The position numbers were made by a program, and so were the translations under genes. This document shows, piece by piece, positions 56,246 through 64,000 of a stretch of 64,000 nucleotides of DNA. The stretch is from Adiantum capillus-veneris (lineage: Eukaryota; Streptophyta; Polypodiopsida; Polypodiales; Pteridaceae), in contig CM043965.1 of assembly GCA_014529385.2 (NCBI GenBank), positions 60,434,433 through 60,498,432 of the forward strand, read 5' to 3'. Position 1 is the first letter of the stretch, and each line of letters begins with the position of its first letter. The notes under the pieces were generated by a model that worked only from the letters and a program-made list of their open reading frames with translations, was not told the origin of the DNA and did no database searches.

Positions 56246-57197
56246 ATTGCCATCTAGCATTCCCAAACACTTCTCTATCTTTGATTTGTGAATCTTGAAG
56301 ATCCCTAGCTTCATCCGTAGAACCCCAATCCTCATGCAGAGAATCTACATCTGGCATTCCTTCCTCTACCATGGAATTGTGAAATCTTGCTGCATCTAGC
56401 TCTAAATAAGGCACAATTTCATGAGTCATCTGCATCACATCTGCTACCCCATATATACAAGACATACATATTACTCTGTCAATGCACTCCTCTTCTTCCA
56501 CCTCGTCTAGCTGAGGTACTTCACAATCTGCAATGCTACTAGCAGATCTATACTCACAAAGGAAGAGATTTTCAGTCACCCCCTCTAAATTAGCACTTTC
56601 ACAGCTAGGCATATCCATTTGGGTAGTACCACATGCATCAAACTAGCATAGGAAAGCATTGATAATGACATCTTCATCCTGGTATATGTCTTCAGCATAG
56701 GCATCCGGCTCTTCTAAACTTGGTAAAAGTTCCTGGATCTGCTCAAAAGTAGATTGTAGCACATCACTAATATAGCCTTCTTCCACCTGTTTTCCCTTCA
56801 CATCCTCTGTCAAAACGATAACATCCTCATCCTTGTATATACACTCATGTGCATCTTCAAACGAATCAAAAGGAGCGTCCAAATCATCTATCATAGCCAA
56901 CGAGTTTGCATCATTCTCTAAGTTGCTTTGAGCCGTTTTAGGCGCTTGGATAGCATCATGAGAGTCATTATCTTGAGATACGAAGGTTACAAGACCCAAA
57001 CGTGCATAAATAGCTTCCACTATGTCCGCTTCATCTGCATACAATAAATTTGCATCTTGCAAAAGATATGCATCTATTACTGCTTCTAAATTAGCCTGTA
57101 TAGATGTGTTGACACTTGCATGGCTTACAGGAGACACCAACTCCAGCTGGTCACATCCACTTCCACTCTGCTCCATCTCTTGGTCTTGATGTTCCAA
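56226..57197 (-). pseudogene. Acidic ORF of unknown function
   Basis: MEHQDQEMEQSGSGCDQLEL opens 323 codons in one frame, broken by one in-frame TAG at 56643. Very rich in Asp and Glu (EDIYQDEDVIINAF, DEVEEEECIDRV). Two short motifs recur: YKDEDVIVL and YQDEDVIIN. No domain recognised. It lies in the same orientation as the transposase-like ORF and ends at the edge of the minisatellite, so it may be an upstream exon or a separate protein of the same unit. Confidence 0.4.
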
Positions 57198-57208
57198 GCA
57201 TGCCTGTG

Positions 57209-57535
57209 TTATAGCTGTAGAAAACTCACCCCAGTTGCTTGCATATACACTTGCATAGTCTCGAACTTGGTGCTTGAAATCATCACACTCACAAGTTCAA
57301 CAAATGATGCAATCATCCGAGCTTCTGGAATTGCTAAGAGCCTCATCTCTGTCACATAGCACTCAAGATATCCTTCTGGATCATAGCCTTTGAATATATT
57401 AACCTCATTATATACGGATTGCCTAGCGCTTTCAATCGCTTTTTGAATCTGGTCTTCTTCTTCAACCATTTTCATATGTCTGCAAGCTCTTTAATTTCAG
57501 CATATAGCTGCTCCACTTTGCTAGCCATCTTTACG
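57209..57535 (-). pseudogene. Gag-like N-terminal fragment
   Basis: MASKVEQLYAEIKELAD begins at about 57532; after a frame change comes KMVEEEDQIQKAIESA, then NIFKGYDPEGYLECYVTEM and LLAIPEARMIASFVELV. The P-x-F-x-G-x-D-P-x-x-Y-L-x-x-x-E-M...I-P-E-x-x-x-x-x-F pattern is that of the first helices of Ty3-type Gag capsids. It stops after ~110 residues. A good splice donor (GGG/GTGAGT on the minus strand, near 57229) follows. Confidence 0.4.
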
Positions 57536-57576
57536 TACTCTCACCCCGGCTTGTTCGCGTCGGGTTCACCAAAAAT

Positions 57577-58414
57577 GTGTCGAGAAATTTGCAATATTGC
57601 CAGGAAAGCACCGGGCTTATGGCTGTGAGAGTTTGTGAAGAGAACTCCAAAAAACTATATGAAGGAGTTAAACCATAGATGCCATGAAGACTAGGGTTTG
57701 GAAAGAAGTGCAATCAAAGAAGACCCACTCTTTCTCTCTTGCACTCACACACACAAAGAAAGAACACAAAAGAGAGTGTCAAAACAACACAAAGATGAAA
57801 ACATCAAGGCTATGGCCATATCGTATCATGGGTAATATGAAAGGGTTAATAGATGAGTTAATGGCATTCAATCTTGGCTGACCAAATAGGCTACTAATTA
57901 TTCTTTAAAATTGTAGTTTTGTGCTTACCATAATATATATATTTTGTCTAGTGATTGGGATTAATTGTGTGTACAAATCCTCTTGGTTCATAGCAAGATA
58001 ACTACGCTTACATCAAAAGAAAAATTATAGTCTATGAGAGGTAGTATGATGGGATCCAGTGATATAAGTATTTCATTGTGCCTTTCTGGACCAAAGAGAA
58101 ACACTATACGTTGTTGAAAGTGTATTTTACGGCTAATCCATAAGTTCATTCTAATAGATCGTACAGAGTGAAAGCGATAGAAATTATCATCATGTGGATT
58201 ATTCATCTAGGATAACTCTAGTATGTGTAAAATGTAGATATGAGAGAAGAGAAGGGAAGAGAAGAGAAGAGAGTTTCCCTCCCAAGCCCTATTCCTGCCC
58301 ATAGGCAATAAGGATACTGCGGGGAGGGATGTACCTGTAGCAAAGAGAACCTAAACTTTGTAGAAAGGATGAATTACTAAGAGTGAGAGAGATAGGTTTG
58401 GTTAAGGAGATGAG

Positions 58415-58445
<31 letters not shown>

Positions 58446-59499
58446 AGGATTAGAGATGAAAAAGAAAACAACAAGAAATCAAGAAAACATCAATGTAGAA
58501 CACATCTTACTTGACAAACCCTTCGGCACCATTATTGATGGAGAGAGAAGAAGAGTGGATAATTCCACTTTGATTGATACACCAAGTGCAAGACCTTCTT
58601 TGATTAGAGTTGATCTTCCAAGGTTAGCTTTTTGCAAGAATGGCTAGTCTTCTTCTAGGAGAAAGTGTAGGCTTAGGCTTATGTTAATGACTAAGTACAA
58701 TTTGGCCTTACTACTCCCTCCCTCATGAATTCCTCTCATCAATGGCTTGAATGCTTGAGTTCTTTTCAAGGAAGAAGAGGTCCCCTTTTATAGGTGAAGG
58801 GAACCCCCAAGGGTTTACACAAGAAGAGAAGAGCCAGTGTGAGCAGAAACTGGAAAAGTTGGAAATGAGCTGTCCCTGCATGATATGGGCAGACTAGAGT
58901 CCAGTATTTTGATCATATCTCCTCAATCGTGGCTCCAAATAAAAAAGTCAAAATATAAGCAAAAAATTCAGCTCATTATCTACAATTTTCATTTTGAAAT
59001 CATTTTCCAATTCGGATTGGGACCTTGTGTTAAAAAATCATCAAAATAGGGTCCATTTTTGCCTGCAAAAGTCTTCCTGTGGTCCCCTTAGCTTAGACTT
59101 TCATTTGATTCCAAAGGACACCTCATGCCATATGAAAGCATGACATTGCTCCTTGACAAAGCTTTGTAATCATGCTTGAAATAATGCATTAAAATAAGTG
59201 TATCTTTGAAATCATGCCACCTAGTGTCCCACTAGGATTTGATTCCCCCCTAGTAGCTATTTAAAAAGAAATATAAGAAAAATATAAAAAATACATAGAA
59301 TATATGTATATTGGAGTTTACCCTAGATATAGGATCTAGATAGGGTGTGAGATGATAATGAGATAGTATAAATAAAGAATCAATGCTTTTTTGCCCCAAG
59401 TTAAAGAGGCGGAGCTATTGACGCTTTTCCCATAGTATTTTTTGATGGTAAAGTAAGAATAGGTTACCCCTGAGATAAATAATAGGATGAGATAGAAAG
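57577..59499. other. Noncoding, LTR-like region between two minus-strand units
   Basis: No supported gene. The left edge on the minus strand reads ...TTTCTCGACA, then CATTTTTGGTGAACCCGACG, which looks like an LTR end followed by a primer site, but the tRNA is not identified. A (GAGAA)n stretch lies at 58245-58275 and (TA)n at about 58412-58443. A strong minus-strand TATA box is at 58787-58796. If the LTR whose right edge is at 59899 reaches 57577 it would be 2.3 kb long; I cannot prove this without a second copy. Confidence 0.35.
58787..58796 (-). promoter_or_regulatory. Minus-strand TATA box
   Basis: Minus strand CTATAAAAGGGGACCTC, a consensus plant TATA box followed by the GGGGACC typical of LTR promoters. 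Points towards the gag-like and transposase-like segments. Confidence 0.45.
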
Positions 59500-59899
59500 A
59501 ATATTATTATACTTAAATATGTATATGTACATTATAGGAAATATAACTATGTATCTAAAAAGTTACAAGATAAATCTTGTAGCATGTGTTCCCACTATGT
59601 ACGTGTCACAGCACGACAGCGTCAAGATAAAACTCTCACTCTCTCTCGTACACAAAGTACGCTCACTCACACAGACACAACCCTTTTTAAAAATGACAAA
59701 GGTTTTTTTCATTAAGGCCAAAAGTGGTATTTAACCATTCACTCAGTCTAAATGTCAAAAATGGGATACAGTCTGGAAGCTTTTGCAAGCCCCACTATTT
59801 ACAAAGTTGAAATGACGGCTTTTCTCAATTAAAGAATAATTACAAAAATAATATCCTGTCGAGCAATCATTATCCATTGGGTGTGTCTAGCTTCTAACA
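59500..59899 (-). repeat. 3' LTR edge of a second Tat-like element
   Basis: The edge TAACA/PPT at 59899 and the word GATACAGTCTGGAAGC...GCCCC at 59767-59793 match the same part of the 20354-21231 LTR. The left limit of this LTR is not determined; the start given is arbitrary. Confidence 0.55.
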
Positions 59900-59911
59900 C
59901 TCCCCCCCTCC
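59900..59911 (-). promoter_or_regulatory. Polypurine tract of the second Tat-like element
   Basis: Minus strand GGAGGGGGGGAG directly before TGTTAG, almost the same as at 21232-21243. Confidence 0.8.
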
Positions 59912-59951
59912 TAGTTCATGTCGTCCCCGACATGGCAGTAGAGCTGTTTCT

Positions 59952-62900
59952 TTAGTGGAGGCTTTCGCGCATCTTCAAAAGGGACTCATACCGCACATGT
60001 TGGGCTAGTAATATCGGGCCGAATATCTCTGTGTTGATGGTGAAGAAGCCGGTGTAGAAGGATTCTTCAAAGGCTTGGAGGTGATAAGAAGGCAAAAACA
60101 TTATTCTCTGATAAAGTGCATGTATCACTTCGTGAGAATGCTGAACAGACAGATCGTATGCACATCTATATGTGTCTTGGAAGAAGAAGATGTTGTTTGT
60201 TGCCTATCCAGGTTTAAAGGTTTCAAAAATCACCAGAAGGGTTTTACAGACTTTTCTAAGCATGATGCAAGAGAGGTGAGGCGAGCGAGTGAACAATTTA
60301 ATGGCACCCGTTAGGGTTTTCACCATGTATTGCTCACTCATTCTCTTGCCTGCCTTCAAGCCTGGTAGATTTGGGTAATTGAGCCATGTGGATTGGATTT
60401 TTGGTAGCAGCTCTTGTGCTTCCCATGTCCTCATCCTTGGTAGAGGGCAAAAAATGAGGGTGTCTCTGATTCTTTTAGGCGCCTCTACCAGATGAATTAA
60501 ATATTGCGGATATTTGGTGAGCCATGCCTTTCTCCACTTGGGTTGAGAGTCCACAATCAGCTTAACTCCTTCTGGTTTGGAGATATTTTCTTTGTATAAT
60601 GGCACTATTGGTTCCTCTTTAATCCGTTTTTTTGTTGTAGGAGCTTCATACTTTAGAAGAGGATATGGGAGAGAAGGTTGTAGCCATTCATGCAGAATGA
60701 TGTTGGCATCTATCTTCTGAATGGTCATAGTTTTAAACACTCTCTGCTCCCACTCCATTTCTTCTTTGGCCGTGTCTTTTATTGTCGCTTCTATTGCCTT
60801 CTGTAGCTTTTCTTCTTCTTCTTGTGTCAGATCTTGGGGTTCTTGTGATGGTCCCACAAGGATGTCCTCTTGCATAGTGGTGTCCACTCGATCTGACACA
60901 TTTTCTATGTCAATGCCTTTCATTGTTGCTGGACCTGTGCTCAAATGTTGCTCTTCAGTCTGTTGTTGGCCTTTCAGCTCATCTATCTGCTTCTGATATG
61001 CCTTCTTTTCCTATTCCTCTTGATCTCCCATGTTCACTAAGAGGTCGTTCAGATCTGCATTAGTTTTTTCAGCCTCCTATAGCTTTCTCTTGATGTCTTC
61101 GTTTTCTATTTTCCATCTCTTAAATTCCTCGTCCATCTTCTTTTTCACTTCTTCTAGCTCATTTTTCATGGCCTTGTTCTCTTCTTCCAGGCGGTTTTGC
61201 ATTACAAGAGATCCCTTGGCCAACATCAGTCTTTGTCTTTTCTCTAGTGTCAACTCTTTGGAGTTCCTTCATCTGTTCTTCATATAGGTCATTTTCTGAA
61301 GTAGTGTCAGTCGAGCTAGCAGCTTTGACTCTGGCCAAAGATGCCCTTAGCCTTTGGATGGTCTGATCTTTCACTTTCATCTCATCTTTTAGCTCTATCA
61401 CTTCATCCTAGCTTGCCTCATGTTCTATCTCAACCTTTTCCTTGGCATTCCTCAAGGTTTCAACCTCTTTGGACTCACCAGCAAGTTGTAGTGTCATCTC
61501 ATCTTTTAGCTCTATCACTTCATCTTGGCTTGACTCATGTTCTATCTCAACCTTTTCCTTGGCATTCCTCAAGGTTTCAACCTCTTTGGACTCACCATCA
61601 AGTTGTAGTGTCAGATTGTCCCTCTCTTTCTCTGCATCTGACAGTGACTTGTTGATTTTCTTGTATTCCTCCTCTGCTCTTTGAAGCTTGTGTTCTGCTG
61701 CCTGATTCTGTCGTTCCATCTCTTGGCATCTTTGTAATGCCGCGTCCAGATTGGCTTGTAGCTTGGTTTGTTTCTCTATGTTCTCTTGGCCCTGTTTTTG
61801 CGGTGAGTCCACTTCAGCTTTGATATGAACTTCATTTGTTTTGAGATTATCAATTTCACTCTCAGTGGCTATCAATCTTGCTCTGAGCCCGGTTAGTTTT
61901 TGCATCACCACATCCCAATCATTGGTTGGTGGTTGTAGGTCCACTGTATCTGTGACCATCTCCTTCAACTCTACTAACCAAAGGCTCTGCATATATTCCG
62001 TGGGTCTTGTGCTCGCCAACTCAAAAGCTGCAGTATCTGCCTCTTCTCGAGAGTACCCAGCAGCTAGTAGATCAAGAAATATTCTAAAGTTTCTTTCTTC
62101 TGGATCTAGCTTCTCATCTTTTGGCTCAGCTTCTGCCTTCTTCTCTTTGTTCTTCTCTTGCTTGGAATCTTTTTGTTCATTAGGTCTGTTCAGCTCCTCT
62201 TTTTGTTGGGTTTGTGGAGGACTAAGAGGAGGTGGTGATGGTGGTGGGCTGGATTCTCGGCTTGACGGTGGAGTTGGTTGCTTCTTCTTGAAATCCCGAT
62301 CTGCCTTGGTTTTTCTCTCTCTTTATTGGCCTTCCTGCTCTTCTAGCAGCTGTCGTCTCACTTCGTCCACCTCTTCTTCTGTAAAAGTGATATTTGGGAT
62401 ATTCTCTACCGTAGCATCTAAGGTATCGAAGTTTTTGATATAATCTTCGAACCGATCCCAGTGAATCCTTCGAGATGATCCAGAAATAGCTTCAAGGGAT
62501 GGTTTCCACAACTCGCTCAGATCCCCTTTTAGTGCTCTCTCGGCTCTGAAACTTTCCATCAGTCTTTCTAGCCGCGCCACTTTTTGTGACTTGGTTTCCT
62601 TGATTGGCACTTGTAGATTTTCTTTCTTTCCCTTCTTTGACTCTGGCGGCTCTTCTAGCACGGTCTCTAATCGGCACTTTAACCTTGTGGCTACCTTGGG
62701 CGCCTTAGGAGGTTCTTCATCCTTGTCTTCCTTTAGCTTTAGCCAATCATTTTGTGAGGGAGGTAGAGGCCAGCTTCCCTTGGCATGCAATGCTCCATAG
62801 GCAACTTTTGTTATCAGCTCACCAGGTACAATATAGGTGGAATTTTTGGTCCCCATCTTCACAAGATTGTGGTGGATGTAAGCGTCATAATTTATCTCTT

Positions 62901-63561
62901 TTGGTTTGCTCTTCTGCATTGCCCAGGTAAAAGTGGTTTCAATGGATCCAGGTGGCATCCTGTATTTCTGTGGCCACTTTATACACATGTGGAAGTATTG
63001 ATTGTATAGTTGGCTCATGATAGCCACCTTCGGGTTTGCAATATCTTCAAATGTGTAGTTACTCTTCTTTTCCGAGTAGACCTTAATGTCGTCTCTTCTC
63101 TTTGTCACACTGTCTCCTTTGTTCGAGATGTCAAGTGATGGTGCCACCACCTTCTCTGTGATGACAATCATTGTATCAGGCTTGCCTTGCAGATCGGTGA
63201 CTCGGGCTATGCCGTCCTCTTTGATTGTGGTGACAAATTCCCACACTCTTTTAACATCAATCCCTGTTGGCAAGGCTTCAAAGTAGTTGTGGAGATCCAG
63301 TTTCTCCAAGTAATCCCACATCTTGCTCCTGACAAATTCATTGAGCTCTCGAGGTATCATGGGTAGCTCCACTGCATTTCCCTCAGAATCTTTGAATACT
63401 CCTTGGTAGATTCTTAGATCATTGGTCTCTAACAGATCATCTTGAATCCATGTGCTTGTGGGCTTCAGGGCTCCCTCTGGGATCACAAAAGGCTCCACTT
63501 CTTCTAAGCAGTCCTTTATAGTCATCCTCTTCTTCTTTGCAGGTGATTTTGTGGCTGCCAT
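59952..63561 (-). pseudogene. Coiled-coil extra ORF of the second Tat-like element
   Basis: About 1,200 codons starting MAATKSPAKKKRMTIKD at 63561. Residues 1-~300 form a folded domain (IYQGVFKDSEGNAVELPM, GIDVKRVWEFVTTIKED, KWPQKYRMPPGSIETTF). A Lys/Glu/Pro-rich linker follows, then ~400 residues of coiled coil (LRNAKEKVEIEHE, heptads throughout), then a globular C-terminus (QPKWRKAWLTKYPQYLIHL, EQYMVKTLTGAIKLF, FYTGFFTINTEIFGPIL) ending at a TAA at 59952. Same layout as 21111-24579, better preserved. Defects: in-frame stops at 62323 (TAA), ~61405 (TAG), ~61069 and ~61015 (TAG), 60204 (TAG) and one frameshift near 61160-61250. Function unknown. The element's gag-pol is expected to the right of the window. 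Confidence 0.75.
61386..61620 (-). repeat. 117-base tandem duplication in the coiled coil
   Basis: CTTTTAGCTCTATCACTTCAT starts at 61386 and 61503, a period of 117 = 39 codons, so it keeps the frame and adds whole heptads. Where one copy has a TAG stop, the other has CAA (Gln). Confidence 0.9.
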
Positions 63562-64000
63562 GGATCCTGTTGCACTCAGTAGTCCAAAGTTAGCGTTTTT
63601 TACATATTAGCTGATAAACTGAGTTCTGACTACCCAAATGACTTTAAAATTGAAATAAGAACTCAAAAGGAACTAGGGAAACTCTGCATGTGCTCACAGT
63701 AGCTTTCTAACTGAAAAATAATCATGTAGACATCCTACACGTAGGATGTCTACCTTCTCTGTTTTTGGTGAAACTTGGCAGGCTTGTGGCCCTTGACCTA
63801 TGCAACCTCGCTATGTAATTGGAATTGGGTTTGGACATCAAAAAGTGCAATTTTGGGCAGATTTAGGCTTTTGGCTCACAAATTGGGTAGGATGTCCTAA
63901 ATAGGTGGCAAATGATATTCAATTGGGTTGAAATTTGATATACAGGCTTCTTACACCATGTAAATGGTTCCCATGAAGTCAGTTCCTGCACATTTGGTCA
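63562..64000 (-). other. Spacer upstream of the second extra ORF
   Basis: No ORF. Contains a hairpin at 63726-63753, in the same position relative to the extra ORF as the first hairpin of the 18.7-kb element. GTAGGATGTCCTA near 63889 repeats part of its arm. Confidence 0.5.
63726..63753. repeat. Perfect 13-base inverted repeat
   Basis: GTAGACATCCTAC, two bases (AC), then its exact reverse complement GTAGGATGTCTAC. Long enough to fold in RNA or single-stranded cDNA. Confidence 0.9.

Noticed and set aside
57546-57576. Called primer binding site for an LTR ending at 57577
   Set aside because: GTCGGGTTCACCA has a CCA end but I could not match it to a plant tRNA from memory, and no second LTR is present; kept only as a finding to test.

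Overview
This is nuclear DNA of a large, repeat-rich plant genome. The evidence is stacked plant-type retrotransposons: Ty3/gypsy elements of chromovirus and Tat/Athila-like type, a Ty1/copia element primed by initiator Met tRNA, a LINE whose ORF1 has a DUF4283-like domain, a CACTA-type terminus, a SINE, and a decayed G-type-lectin receptor-kinase copy. The low density of coding sequence and the thick nesting fit a gymnosperm, fern or lycophyte as well as a large angiosperm; the sequence alone does not decide. I see no intact host gene and no rRNA or tRNA gene.

Layout. 1-7414: simple and tandem repeats (a 151-bp AT-rich array, a degenerate telomere-like array, a CT/GT/poly-G/GA microsatellite cluster) and one end of a CACTA transposon. 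7415-19567: a Ty1/copia element carrying a small inverted-repeat element, and split in its integrase by a nearly intact chromovirus (10513-19414) with both LTRs, PBS, PPT, a 5-bp target duplication and a 1604-codon gag-pol ORF. The chromodomain of this element lies just past a frameshift. 20354-39069: an 18.7-kb Ty3 element on the minus strand with LTRs, PBS, PPT, gag, protease, RT, RNase H, integrase, a second protease-like domain after integrase, and a long coiled-coil extra ORF. Two noncoding spacers in it are built from ~285-bp units centred on hairpins. 39199-43720: an 88-bp tandem repeat, a LINE fragment, a ~396-bp inverted-repeat element containing a SINE, and a receptor-kinase pseudogene. 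45348-50822: an old Ty3 element on the plus strand, broken by a partial LTR of the chromovirus family. 50944-57577: an 88-bp tandem array, then a minus-strand region coding for a decayed transposase-like protein (DUF8039-like plus DUF7869-like regions), a 76-bp GC-palindromic minisatellite, an acidic ORF and a gag-like N-terminus. 59500-64000: the 3' end (LTR edge, PPT, extra ORF) of a second Tat-like element related to the 20-39 kb one; its pol lies beyond the right edge.

The parts most worth following are the extra ORF shared by two elements, with hairpins at a matched distance upstream of it, and the transposase-like gene at 51-57 kb, which stays in one reading frame for about 1045 codons while interrupted by in-frame stops that all fit C-to-T change.
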